Notes: generated by a model from the sequence alone, not told the origin. A stretch of DNA of 64,000 nt from Pseudomonas sp. SDI (GCF_003105155.1 NZ_QETK01000013.1:62001-126000), one strand, 5' to 3'. Positions 38,226 to 46,328 are shown, numbered from the stretch's first letter. Numbers and translations: made by a program.

Positions 38226-39389
38226 TCACAACCCGCCCGCATCCACGTCGATCAGTAACAGGCGTTGGCCTTCGTCGAAGAACTGTCCGGCGGTCAGGCA
38301 ATACTGGTTGCTGGTGGCGTCGCGGTAGGTGCTGGAGAGGATCAGGCGGCGCTCGTCCCAGCCCTCGGCGAGCAGATGATAGAAGTACGGGCGCCATGAC
38401 CAGTTGTGGCCCTGGTAGCGGTTGTCGACCTGCCAGCGCTGCTCGCGCCATTCCAGGTTGGGGGTGAGCTGGGTGCCGTGACGGTCGCAGAGGAAGAAGC
38501 GTAGCATCCATGGGTAGCGCTCAAGCGCGGGGAGGGCTTCGAGCGGCGCTTTGGCCAGCGCCCAGGCCTGCAGTTGGCGCATCAGCTCCGTCAGATCCTG
38601 GCGCAGCGCCATCAGGCGGCCACGCTCGGCCAGCTTGCTGCGCACGTAGCCCTGGCGTAGCTGGTCGAATCGCTTGACGAACGCATCGGCGGCAAAGAAC
38701 GTCGGCGCCGCCGGAGCGAACAGGTGACCTTGCAGATAGCGCGCACCGCATTCCAGGGCAAAGTTCAATTCCACGGCACTTTCGACGCCCTCGGCGATGA
38801 TCCAGCAGCCGGTTTTCTCCGCCATCTGTGCCAGTGCCTTGACCACCTCGCTGCTTGGCCCGCCACGGGCCGCGGCCTGGAACAGGCGCATGTCGAGCTT
38901 GAGAATGTCCGGTTGCAGTGCCAGTACCCGATCCAGTTGCGAGTAGCCGGCACCGAAATCGTCGATGGCGATGCGCGCGCCTGCCTGGCGGTAGCGGCTG
39001 CCCACTTCGCTCAGGCGTACCGGATCGCCACCGGTTTCGGTGATCTCGAACACCACCCGGTGCGCCGGTACACCTTGCTGGCGCAGTTGGATCAGGCTGG
39101 GTAGCGGCTGATCGTGGCTCAGGTCGCTGATCCAGCGCGGCGAAATGTTCAGGCTCAGGAACCAGTCGGCCGGGGCTTCGTGGAAGCGGCTCAGGGCGTC
39201 CTCGCGGATCAGTCGGTCTAGCCGGCGCAGGGCCGTGGAGGGAATCTGCGGGTTGGCGAACAGCGGCCCGACCGAGCGTAGCTCGCCGCTCACCTGGTGC
39301 AGGCGACCGAGTGCCTCGACACCGGCAATACGCCCGGTAGCGGTATCGATGAAGGGTTGGAAACAGGCCAGCGGTTGCCCGTCGAACAC
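38226..39389 (-). CDS. EAL-domain c-di-GMP phosphodiesterase with C-terminal PAS-like domain
   Basis: A 387-residue soluble protein. The EAL domain covers about 1-240 with all key residues: EALGR (E25), SLNIS, FEITE, DDFGAGYS, LKLD, AEGVE and YLQGHLF, so hydrolysis of c-di-GMP is expected. The C-terminal 130 residues (RFFLCDRHGTQLTPNL, then WRPYFYHLLAEGW and LSSTYRDATSNQYCLT) resemble the YkuI C-terminal PAS/Cache-like domain of EAL proteins. No signal peptide. The start is GTG at 39389, because AAGGAG stands five bases before it; the ATG at 39446 lacks a site. Convergent with the dGTPase gene, seven bases between stops. Confidence 0.88.
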   Translation of the reverse strand: MFDGQPLACFQPFIDTATGRIAGVEALGRLHQVSGELRSVGPLFANPQIPSTALRRLDRLIREDALSRFHEAPADWFLSLNISPRWISDLSHDQPLPSLIQLRQQGVPAHRVVFEITETGGDPVRLSEVGSRYRQAGARIAIDDFGAGYSQLDRVLALQPDILKLDMRLFQAAARGGPSSEVVKALAQMAEKTGCWIIAEGVESAVELNFALECGARYLQGHLFAPAAPTFFAADAFVKRFDQLRQGYVRSKLAERGRLMALRQDLTELMRQLQAWALAKAPLEALPALERYPWMLRFFLCDRHGTQLTPNLEWREQRWQVDNRYQGHNWSWRPYFYHLLAEGWDERRLILSSTYRDATSNQYCLTAGQFFDEGQRLLLIDVDAGGL

Positions 39390-39484
39390 GGCAGCTCCTT
39401 GCGATGCGCAGGACGGCTGACCGGTTGGCCAGCAACGGCGGACCACAGCCCGCCGTTGCGCTTTGCAAGAATGCCGCCAGTTCG

Positions 39485-39829
39485 TTAGCGCTTGTCACCG
39501 TTTTGCTGCATGAACAGCTTGAGCAGCGGTGTCAGGCTGCTCGCCAGGCCGGCCAGTCGGGCCAGGCCGCCGCCGCGGGCGCCCTTGCCGGTGAGGAAGC
39601 CAAGCAGCACGACCCCGGCAATTCCCCACAGCGGTGCGTGCTTGATACCCAGGCCGCCCTGGATGCCGTCCTGCAGGTTACTGCCCATCGAGCGCAGGCG
39701 GGTCAACGGTTTCAGTACCTGGCCGGATTCGTGGCGGATTTCCTGGCGGTGCATCTCCAGGCGCAGGCGCACTAGTGCCTTGCGCAGTTCGCGGCGGTCG
39801 GCGGTGTGTGGCAATTCAGGCAAGCTCAT
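39485..39829 (-). CDS. Conserved hypothetical protein, YqjK-like position
   Basis: A 114-residue protein with a charged, arginine-rich N-terminal half (RRELRKALVRLRLEMHRQEIRH) and one hydrophobic segment (APLWGIAGVVLLGFLTG, about 66-82), ending in a glycine-rich and then basic tail. It overlaps the preceding holin-like gene by four bases (ATGA) and is third in the DUF883-YqjE-like-this gene operon, the order seen as yqjD-yqjE-yqjK in enterics. By position and build it is a YqjK analogue; I see no catalytic motif. Confidence 0.75.
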   Translation of the reverse strand: MSLPELPHTADRRELRKALVRLRLEMHRQEIRHESGQVLKPLTRLRSMGSNLQDGIQGGLGIKHAPLWGIAGVVLLGFLTGKGARGGGLARLAGLASSLTPLLKLFMQQNGDKR

Positions 39830-40194
39830 GGCAACAGGCGCTCCCGGTCCTTGGCGAGTTCTTCGAGGGTAGCCTTGAACGGCGACGATTCATCGAACAC
39901 GGCTGCTTTCAGGCGCAGGCCGCAGAACACCGCGGCCAACCCATAGAACACGCACAAGCCGATGATCCCGGCCAGCCGATAGCTGTCCCAGAGCAATACC
40001 AGCAGCAGGGCGGAGAGGGCGGTGAGCAGCAGCAACGCGAACACCAGTCCCAGCCCGGCAAACAGCAGCAGGCTCAGGGTCCGGGCTTTCTGCTCCTGCA
40101 GCTCGATGCCGAACAGTTCCACATGGCCATGCAGCAGGCCGAGGATAGCGGCGCCCAGGCGCCGCGAAGACGAACCGGTGGTTTCGGTTTCCAT
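39826..40194 (-). CDS. YqjE/phage-holin-family membrane protein
   Basis: A 122-residue inner-membrane protein with two strong hydrophobic helices (about 43-70 and 74-100: LSLLLFAGLGLVFALLLL and AGIIGLCVFYGLAAVF), an N-terminal amphipathic helix and a charged C-terminus. This is the actinobacterial-holin-like / YqjE family (PF07332). Despite the name it is not linked to lysis. It sits between the DUF883 gene (ten bases upstream) and the YqjK-like gene (four-base overlap), so the three are one operon. Confidence 0.85.
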   Translation of the reverse strand: METETTGSSSRRLGAAILGLLHGHVELFGIELQEQKARTLSLLLFAGLGLVFALLLLTALSALLLVLLWDSYRLAGIIGLCVFYGLAAVFCGLRLKAAVFDESSPFKATLEELAKDRERLLP

Positions 40195-40204
40195 ACCCCG
40201 AACC

Positions 40205-40519
40205 TCAGCGCCGGCTGGCCAGAAGGCCGATCAGGAAGCCCACGCCAGCAGCGATGCCGACCGACTGCCAGGGGTTGCTCTGGACATAGTCTTCGGTGGC
40301 GCTCAGGGCAGCCTGGCCGCGCTCGCGGGCCGAATCCTGGGTTTGCTGCAGGCTGTCGCGGGCGCGCTGCAGGCTGTCGTGGATCTGTGCGCGTAATGCA
40401 TCGGCCTGATCGCCCGCCAGGGTCGCGGTGTGCTCCAGCAGTTTTTCGGTGTCCTGCACCAGGGTCTGGAAGTCAGCCATCAGAATTTCTTGAGCAGTCT
40501 TTGCCGTTTTGCTGGCCAT
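40205..40519 (-). CDS. DUF883 (YqjD/ElaB-type) ribosome- and membrane-associated protein
   Basis: A 104-residue protein: long amphipathic helix (about 8-80, with heptad-like LLEHTATLAGDQADALR and QRARDSLQQTQDSARERG) followed by a C-terminal membrane anchor (PWQSVGIAAGVGFLIGLLASRR). This is the DUF883 signature. In E. coli YqjD and ElaB tether ribosomes to the inner membrane in stationary phase. GGAG six bases before MASKTAKT fixes the start; the frame is open for 59 more codons upstream. First gene of its operon. Confidence 0.88.
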   Translation of the reverse strand: MASKTAKTAQEILMADFQTLVQDTEKLLEHTATLAGDQADALRAQIHDSLQRARDSLQQTQDSARERGQAALSATEDYVQSNPWQSVGIAAGVGFLIGLLASRR

Positions 40520-40827
40520 GGAGTTCTCCGTCGAATGTGGGCGTTTGGGATTTCGAGTGCGCGGCGCTGCCGAAGGTTCAGTGTCATCGGCTGGTACAGC
40601 ATTTGCTTTGTCATGGTGCGCCTGGCAGGGCGCTGCGCCGAATCCGGGCGCGGGCTTCCTGCCTGAGCCTGTAAACCTTAACCCAATCCAAGACAAACCC
40701 AGGAAAAAACTCCACGGCAGTGTGGTATCTGTCGACTAGGCGGCACTCGGGTGATCCGGCATGGTGCGCCATTCACCTCATGCGAACCGCTTTGGTGCTT
40801 TTTTCTACCCAGCAGGCCTGCCTCTTC

Positions 40828-42036
40828 ATGGAAAATCTGCAAAGCGCCGTGGACTCTCTGCTCCAGGGCTCCAACACGCTGTTCATCCTGCTTGGCGCGG
40901 TCATGGTTCTGGCCATGCACGCCGGGTTCGCCTTTCTCGAAGTCGGCACTGTGCGCCACAAGAATCAGGTCAATGCGTTGTCGAAGATCCTCAGCGACTT
41001 CGCCGTCTCGACCCTGGCCTACTTCTTTATCGGCTACTGGCTGTCGTATGGCGTGCACTTCATGCACCCGGCGGCCACCCTGGGCGCAGAACATGGCTAC
41101 GGATTGGTCAAGTTCTTCTTCCTGCTGACCTTCGCTGCGGCGATCCCGGCGATCATTTCCGGTGGTATCGCCGAGCGTGCGCGGTTTGCCCCGCAACTGT
41201 GCGCCACGGCATTGATCGTCGCCTTCGTCTACCCGTTCTTCGAAGGCGTGGCCTGGAATGGCAACCTTGGCGTGCAGGCCTGGCTGGCCGAGCGCTTCGG
41301 CGCCAGCTTCCATGACTTCGCCGGCTCCGTGGTGGTGCACGCCATGGGCGGCTGGCTGGCGCTGGCGGCGGTGCTGCTGCTCGGTCCGCGCAATGGGCGC
41401 TACCGTGACGGCCGACTGGTGGCGTTCGCGCCGTCGAACATTCCATTCCTGGCGCTGGGCTCGTGGATCCTGATCGTCGGCTGGTTCGGCTTCAACGTGA
41501 TGAGCGCGCAGACCCTGCCGGCGGTCAGTGGCCTGGTGGCGGTGAACTCGCTGATGGCGATGGTGGGCGGCACTGTCGCGGCGCTGCTGGTCGGGCGCAA
41601 CGATCCGGGCTTCCTGCACAACGGCCCATTGGCCGGGCTGGTGGCGATCTGTGCCGGTTCCGACCTGATGCACCCGGTGGGGGCGTTGGTGACCGGGGCG
41701 CTTGCCGGGGCGTTGTTCGTCTGGTGCTTCACCGCCACGCAGAACCGCTGGAAGATCGACGACGTGCTCGGTGTCTGGCCGCTCCACGGTATCTGCGGCG
41801 TATGGGGTGGGATTGCCTGCGGAATCTTCGGCCAGACGCTGCTCGGCGGCCTTGGTGGCGTCAGCCTGATCAGCCAGCTGCTCGGCACCTTGGCCGGTGT
41901 GCTGGTGGCGTTGGCCGGCGGCTTTGCCGTGTACGGCACGCTCAAGGCCGTGTGCGGCCTGCGCCTGAGCCAGGAGCAGGAGTATTACGGCGCCGACGTG
42001 TCGATTCACAAGATCGGCGCCACCAGCCAGGACTAG
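40828..42036 (+). CDS. amtB: AmtB-type ammonium transporter
   Basis: A 402-residue channel with 11 predicted membrane helices. The twin pore histidines are present, in SVVVHAMGG near residue 170 and PLHGICG near 319, the same positions as H168 and H318 of E. coli AmtB, and the FEGVAWNGN and DVLGVWPLHG blocks are intact. The C-terminal tail is short. Start at MENLQSAVDSLL is chosen from protein content; ribosome-site support is weak. The usual partner glnK is not adjacent, and I found no sigma-54 site upstream, so this is probably a second amt gene with separate control. Convergent with the antiporter gene, six bases apart. Confidence 0.93.
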   Translation: MENLQSAVDSLLQGSNTLFILLGAVMVLAMHAGFAFLEVGTVRHKNQVNALSKILSDFAVSTLAYFFIGYWLSYGVHFMHPAATLGAEHGYGLVKFFFLLTFAAAIPAIISGGIAERARFAPQLCATALIVAFVYPFFEGVAWNGNLGVQAWLAERFGASFHDFAGSVVVHAMGGWLALAAVLLLGPRNGRYRDGRLVAFAPSNIPFLALGSWILIVGWFGFNVMSAQTLPAVSGLVAVNSLMAMVGGTVAALLVGRNDPGFLHNGPLAGLVAICAGSDLMHPVGALVTGALAGALFVWCFTATQNRWKIDDVLGVWPLHGICGVWGGIACGIFGQTLLGGLGGVSLISQLLGTLAGVLVALAGGFAVYGTLKAVCGLRLSQEQEYYGADVSIHKIGATSQD

Positions 42037-42042
42037 AACGCC

Positions 42043-44001
42043 TTAGCGTCCGGCCAGCAGGCGCGCCTCACCGGCGTCGAGGGCGCTGACCGGGCCGGTC
42101 AGCAGTACCGCGTCGCCGGCGTGCAGGCAGGTTTGCGGCTCCAGTTGCAACGCGTTGCCGTCACGCTGCACGGCTTGCAGCTCGACCCCGGTCTGCTCGA
42201 TTGCCAACTCGCTGAGCGGGCGGCCACAGGCGTAGGCATCAGCGCCAAGGGTTACTGCGTGCATCAGCACCTTTGGCTGGCCTTCGCTGTCCAGCGGGTT
42301 GGTCTGGGCGCCTTGATAGAAACCGTGCAGCAGGCGATAGCGGTTTTTGCGCACTTCATCGACGCGTTGCTGCACCTGCTCCTGCGGCAGGCCGAGCATC
42401 ACCAGGGCGTGCGAGGCGAGCATCAGGCTCGATTCAAGCAACTCCGGCACTACGGCGCTGGCGCCGGCCGCGCGCAATTCGTCGCGCAGGCTGTCGTCAC
42501 GGGTCCGCACCAGCACCGGAATCTGCGTGTTCAGGTGGCGTGCGGCCTTGAGCACGCTCATCGCCACATCGGTCTTGTCCACGGCGATCACCAGCAGGCG
42601 CGCGCGGTCCAGGCCGACAGCGCTCAGCAGCTCGCCCCGGCGCGAGTCGCCATAATGCACGTCGTGCTCGCCGGCGCTGGCTTCCTGTACCCGCACTGGG
42701 TCGTCGTCGAGGGCAATGAAGTCCACCTGCTCGCGGCGCAGGAAGCGCCCGATCGATTGGCCGACGCGGCCATAGCCGCAGATCACTACGTGGCCATCGA
42801 GGTCGGCGCTCTGCGCGCCGATGGCTTCCAGGTGCACTTCCTGGTTCGGCTTGCGGTGCAGGTGCGCCGCCATGCTCGGGGCGGCACGCAGCAGCAGCGG
42901 GGTGACCAGCATCGAGCAGAAGGTGGCGGCCAGCAGCAGATCGCCGAGGCCCTCGGGCAGCAGCCGGCTTTGCGCCATCTGCGCCATCAGGGCGAAACAG
43001 AACTCGCCGCCCTGGGCCAGGGCCAGGCCGCTGCGCCAGGCGGTTTCCGCATCGCTGCCGCGCAGACGTACCAGCGCCGCGACGACGAAGCCCTTGAGCA
43101 GCAGCAGACCGACGGTCAGGCCGAGGATCTCCAGGCCGTGGCTGGCGAACAGCGGCAGGTCGATGAGCATGCCGATACTGACGAAGAACAGCCCCAGCAG
43201 AATGTCGCGGAACGGCCGGATGTCGGCCTCGATCTGGTGCCGGTAATGGCTTTCGCCCAGCAGCATGCCGGCGAGGAACGCGCCCAGCGCCGGCGACAGG
43301 CCAAGCAGGTGGGTGAGCCAGGCGGTCAGCAGCACGATCACCAGGGCCAGCAGCACGAACAACTCGGCCGAGTGCGAGGCAGCGACCTCATGGAACAGCC
43401 GCGGCAGCAGCCAGCGGCTGGCCAGCAGCAGGCCGACGAAGAGCACCAGGGTTTTGCCCAGGGTCAGCGGCAGGGCCCAGTACCAGGCCTGCTCGCTGTC
43501 GCCGGCAAACACCGGCACCAGGGTCAGCAGCAGCACCGCCACCACATCCTGGAACAGCAGCACGCCGATCGCGTTCTGGCCATGGCTGCTGAAAATCTCG
43601 CCAAGGCTGGTCAGTTCCTTGCTGACGATTGCTGTGGACGACAGCGCCAGGCCGCCGCCGAGCAGCAGCGCGGCATTCGCTGGCATGCCCAGCAGGGCCA
43701 GCAGCCCGGCCAGCAGGACGGCGGTGCAGATCACCTGCAGGCTGCCCAGGCCAAAGACCACCCGGCGCAGGGCGAGCATTTTCGACAGGGAGAATTCCAG
43801 CCCCAGGGAGAACAGCAGGAACACCACGCCCATTTCCGCCAGGTCCGGCAGTTCTTCGCTTTCGTTGACCCAGTCGAGCGCAGTCGGTCCGACGAACAGG
43901 CCGACGCACAGGTAGCCGAGCACCGGCGGCAACTGCAGGCGGCGGAACACGGCGATAACGACCAGCGACGAGGCCAGGATGATCAGCAGGTTGGCAAACA
44001 C
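42043..44001 (-). CDS. CPA2-family cation:proton antiporter with RCK domains (KefB/KefC type)
   Basis: A 652-residue protein: about 12-13 membrane helices of the Na+/H+ exchanger fold (residues 1-385), with FLLFSLGLEFSLSKM and a FFVSIGMLIDL motif, then a TrkA-N nucleotide-binding domain (VVICGYGRVGQSIGRFL, about 410) and a TrkA-C domain at the end. K+ or Na+ exchange for protons, gated by nucleotide or a thiol adduct, is the family role. It is more YbaL/RosB-like than true KefC, as no KefF-type flavoprotein gene is nearby. Start is GTG with GGAG seven bases upstream. Divergent from the glutaredoxin-like gene. Confidence 0.9.
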   Translation of the reverse strand: MFANLLIILASSLVVIAVFRRLQLPPVLGYLCVGLFVGPTALDWVNESEELPDLAEMGVVFLLFSLGLEFSLSKMLALRRVVFGLGSLQVICTAVLLAGLLALLGMPANAALLLGGGLALSSTAIVSKELTSLGEIFSSHGQNAIGVLLFQDVVAVLLLTLVPVFAGDSEQAWYWALPLTLGKTLVLFVGLLLASRWLLPRLFHEVAASHSAELFVLLALVIVLLTAWLTHLLGLSPALGAFLAGMLLGESHYRHQIEADIRPFRDILLGLFFVSIGMLIDLPLFASHGLEILGLTVGLLLLKGFVVAALVRLRGSDAETAWRSGLALAQGGEFCFALMAQMAQSRLLPEGLGDLLLAATFCSMLVTPLLLRAAPSMAAHLHRKPNQEVHLEAIGAQSADLDGHVVICGYGRVGQSIGRFLRREQVDFIALDDDPVRVQEASAGEHDVHYGDSRRGELLSAVGLDRARLLVIAVDKTDVAMSVLKAARHLNTQIPVLVRTRDDSLRDELRAAGASAVVPELLESSLMLASHALVMLGLPQEQVQQRVDEVRKNRYRLLHGFYQGAQTNPLDSEGQPKVLMHAVTLGADAYACGRPLSELAIEQTGVELQAVQRDGNALQLEPQTCLHAGDAVLLTGPVSALDAGEARLLAGR

Positions 44002-44167
44002 TCACACACTCCATGTAAACAGCGCAAAAAACCGCCAAGCCTAACCGGTAATGGGCAGGCGACCAATGATCCAGGTCAGCTCGCCGGCCTGTGTATTGCG
44101 CGGGTCGACGGCGGCGGGCCGAGGGTCCTAGAATAACCCTCCATTTCCATTTGTGTCGGTGCTGTTC

Positions 44168-44404
44168 ATGCTTCCTGAATGCCAACTGTTCGGTACGCTC
44201 GGTTGCCACCTGTGCGAAGTTGCCGAAGCCCTGCTGATGCCATTCGTCGAACATGGCCTGCTGGTCGAACTGGTCGACATCGCCGAGAGCGAGGGCCTGG
44301 TCGAACACTACGGGTTGATCATCCCGGTGCTGCGCCGCTGCGACAGCGGCGCCGAGCTGAACTGGCCGTTCGATGCCGATCAGGTGGTGGCGTTCCTGCG
44401 CTAG
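44168..44404 (+). CDS. Glutaredoxin-like (DUF836) protein
   Basis: A 78-residue thioredoxin-fold protein. CHLC near residue 12 is the redox CxxC, and IIPVLRRCDSG carries the cis-proline. It matches the DUF836 glutaredoxin-like family, taken to be a cytoplasmic thiol-disulfide protein. ATG at 44168 is preferred to the GTGs at 44153 and 44159, which would only add five residues. It is divergent from the Kef-type antiporter. A link of thiol sensing to that antiporter is conceivable but unsupported. Confidence 0.8.
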   Translation: MLPECQLFGTLGCHLCEVAEALLMPFVEHGLLVELVDIAESEGLVEHYGLIIPVLRRCDSGAELNWPFDADQVVAFLR

Positions 44405-44512
44405 GAGAACCAGGCCGGGGCGTTTACATGGCGATGCAAAGTGCCGAGTGCAGAGGGCGCCTGCTCGTTGGACAATCGCGGCTGATTTTCCGCCTGCCAA
44501 GGAGTGGCACCG

Positions 44513-44944
44513 ATGTACCTGAGCCCGTTTTTCACCCTCGCCGAACTGACCGTGTCGCAAGTCGCCAGCCGCGAAGGCATCAACAATACCCCCGACGCCA
44601 TGGCGCTGGCCAACCTGCGTCGGCTTAGCCAGACCCTGGAGCAGGTGCGCAGCATTGCCGGCTGCCCGATCCTCATCAGCAGCGGCTTTCGCAGCCTGGC
44701 ACTGAACCAGAAGGTCGGTGGTTCACCCAGCAGTGCTCATACCAAGGGCCTGGCCGCCGACATCAGCGCGGTGAAGTTTTCCCCCCGGGAGCTGGCGCAG
44801 CGGCTGATCAACAGTACGCTGGTGTTCGACCAGCTCATCTACGAGTACGACAGTTGGATTCACGTGGGCCTGGCCGAAACCGGTGCGCGCCGGCAGGTGC
44901 TGACCATCCGCAAGGGGACCGGCTACCTGTCGGGGCTGTGCTGA
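44513..44944 (+). CDS. M15-family peptidase, phage-endolysin-like
   Basis: A 143-residue zinc peptidase of the M15_3 (VanY/endolysin) type. Zinc ligands are seen in SSAHTKGLAADI (H and D, about 76-83) and in SWIHVGL (late histidine, about 119), with ISSGFRS as the fold marker. It lacks a signal peptide, as phage endolysins do. AAGGAG eight bases before MYLSPFFTLAEL makes the start firm. Likely activity is cleavage of peptidoglycan peptides. No holin, spanin or other phage gene is near, so it is either a domesticated endolysin or a cytoplasmic muropeptide hydrolase. The SOS promoter just downstream drives the next gene, not this one. Confidence 0.82.
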   Translation: MYLSPFFTLAELTVSQVASREGINNTPDAMALANLRRLSQTLEQVRSIAGCPILISSGFRSLALNQKVGGSPSSAHTKGLAADISAVKFSPRELAQRLINSTLVFDQLIYEYDSWIHVGLAETGARRQVLTIRKGTGYLSGLC

Positions 44945-44957
44945 CAGGCACGGCCGA

Positions 44958-45000
44958 TTGACGATAACGCTGCTCATCCCTATGCTGTATATAAATACAG
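44958..45000 (+). promoter_or_regulatory. SOS promoter: sigma-70 elements with overlapping LexA box
   Basis: TTGACG (44958-44963), a 17-base spacer and TATGCT (44981-44986) form a good sigma-70 promoter. CTGTATATAAATACAG at 44985-45000 is a perfect CTGT-N8-ACAG LexA box overlapping the -10 and expected start site. This is the classic layout for LexA repression. Confidence 0.85.
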
Positions 45001-45036
45001 TAATGGGGCGATTGCATGCGCCTGAGGGAACAGTCG

Positions 45037-45348
45037 ATGGTCAACGTCGAACAATTGAAATACAGCATCAACCGCATGTCCGCCGACAAGGTTCAGGAGG
45101 CGGTGCTCGAATTACGCCTCGATGGCCTGGTCACCGAGGGCAAGACACCGTTCAGCAAAGTTCATTTCAACACCTGCTTCGCCGAGATCGAGGCATTGTT
45201 CCAGCGCGCCGGCTATCACCGTCCTCTGGACGTGGTCGGCTACGAAGGCTTGTTGTACGCCTTGTACGATCCAACCCGCTGGGAAGCGGTGCAGGTGCTG
45301 CGCTGGCTCAAGGAGTTCACCGAGGCTGCGGCCAGCCGGGCTGGTTGA
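45037..45348 (+). CDS. Uncharacterised protein under an SOS (LexA) promoter
   Basis: A 103-residue soluble protein, MVNVEQLKYSINRMSADKV and onward, mostly helical, with aromatic C-terminal half (GYEGLLYALYDPTRWEAVQVLRWLKEF). I recognise no domain or catalytic motif. GAGGGA upstream favours the ATG at 45037; the ATG at 45016 would add seven residues. Its promoter carries a perfect LexA box (44985-45000), so it should be induced by DNA damage. Small LexA-controlled proteins often inhibit division, polymerases or recombination, but nothing here shows which. The next gene, a pseudouridine synthase, starts 50 bases on and may be partly cotranscribed. Confidence 0.8.
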   Translation: MVNVEQLKYSINRMSADKVQEAVLELRLDGLVTEGKTPFSKVHFNTCFAEIEALFQRAGYHRPLDVVGYEGLLYALYDPTRWEAVQVLRWLKEFTEAAASRAG

Positions 45349-45360
45349 TCGGCCGGGCAT

Positions 45361-45388
45361 GCAGGATAATGCCGGGTCATTATCCTGC
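45361..45388. repeat. Perfect 11-base inverted repeat before the pseudouridine synthase gene
   Basis: Arms 45361-45371 and 45378-45388 with a six-base spacer end ten bases before the next ATG. There is no T-run. It could be an operator, a leader hairpin touching the ribosome site, or a weak terminator of the SOS gene. Confidence 0.55.
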
Positions 45389-45398
45389 GAGTGTGCCC

Positions 45399-46283
45399 AT
45401 GAGCGTTACTTTCGACCCGGCCCGGCATCAAGCCAGCACGGTGTGCCTGCCGCCCGGCAATTGGGCCACCGTGCTGGACTGCCTGTGCGATCACTTCAAG
45501 GCCATCGGGCGCGAGCAATGGCTCGACCGCATTGCCCGTGGCAAGGTGCTCGACGCGCAGGGCCAGCCGATCAGTAACGCAACTGCGTACAAGCAAGGGC
45601 TGCGCATCCATTACTTCCGCGAAGTGCCCAACGAAAAGCCGATCCCGGTGCAGGAACATATCCTGTACAGCGATGAGCACCTGGTGGTCGCCGACAAGCC
45701 GCATTTCCTGCCGGTGACACCCACGGGCGAGTACGTCGAGCACACCTTGCTGCGCCGGCTGATCCGCCGCCTCGACAACCCCAACCTGGTGCCCCTGCAC
45801 CGTATCGACCGGCACACCGCCGGGCTGGTGCTGTTTTCGGCCAACCCGCAAAGCCGTACAGCCTATCAGCAGTTGTTTCCTACCCGACAAATCGACAAGC
45901 ACTACCAGGCCATCGCCCGGGCCTTGCCTGAGTTGACGTTTCCGCGGGTGCACACAAGCCGCATGGTCAGCGGCGAGCCGTTCTTCCGCATGCAGGAAGC
46001 GCCCGGCACGCCGAACAGCGAAACCATTGCCCAGGTGCTGGAGCAGCAAGGTGAATTCTGGCGTTACGGCCTGTCGCCGGTTACCGGTAAAACCCACCAG
46101 TTGCGGGTGCACATGACCGCGCTCGGCGCGAGCATCTGCAACGATCCGTTCTACCCGGACGTGGTCAATGGCGAGGACGATTACAGCAAGCCGCTCAAAC
46201 TGCTGGCACATAGCCTGCGCTTCAAAGATCCGTTGAGTGGTGAGGAGCGTTACTTCGAAAGCCGGCTGACGCTGGACTTCTAG
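45399..46283 (+). CDS. RluA-family pseudouridine synthase
   Basis: A 294-residue RNA pseudouridine synthase. The catalytic aspartate is in LHRIDRHTAGLVLFS near residue 142, and the late block SPVTGKTHQLRVHM is also typical. The N-terminus (VCLPPGNWATVLDCL) lacks a clean S4 domain but has the short RNA-binding region of RluA-like enzymes. Whether the target is 23S rRNA or tRNA cannot be told; the sequence is not an obvious RluA, RluC or RluD. The start at MSVTFDPARH has only GAG for support, right after the 11-base inverted repeat. Confidence 0.88.
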   Translation: MSVTFDPARHQASTVCLPPGNWATVLDCLCDHFKAIGREQWLDRIARGKVLDAQGQPISNATAYKQGLRIHYFREVPNEKPIPVQEHILYSDEHLVVADKPHFLPVTPTGEYVEHTLLRRLIRRLDNPNLVPLHRIDRHTAGLVLFSANPQSRTAYQQLFPTRQIDKHYQAIARALPELTFPRVHTSRMVSGEPFFRMQEAPGTPNSETIAQVLEQQGEFWRYGLSPVTGKTHQLRVHMTALGASICNDPFYPDVVNGEDDYSKPLKLLAHSLRFKDPLSGEERYFESRLTLDF

Positions 46284-46295
46284 ACGGGCGCTGCC

Positions 46296-46321
46296 GGCGC
46301 ACACCGCGAACGGTGTGCGCC
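46296..46321. terminator. Hairpin between convergent pseudouridine synthase and aer genes
   Basis: A perfect 11-base stem with CGAA loop stands between two converging genes. There is no T-run on either side of note, so it may act as a shared 3'-end hairpin. Confidence 0.55.
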
Positions 46322-46328
46322 ACAGGCT

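Noticed and set aside
39826..40194. Holin as part of a phage lysis cassette with the M15 peptidase
   Set aside because: The holin-family label is historical; the protein is YqjE-like and in a DUF883 operon, 4 kb away and on the other strand.
40520..40827. Sigma-54 promoter for amtB (TGGCAGGGCGCTGC)
   Set aside because: The GG to GC distance is nine, not ten, bases, so the site should not work.
42121..44136. 671-codon open frame antisense to the Kef-type antiporter
   Set aside because: Glutamine/alanine-rich shadow sequence; the antiporter on the other strand is clearly real.
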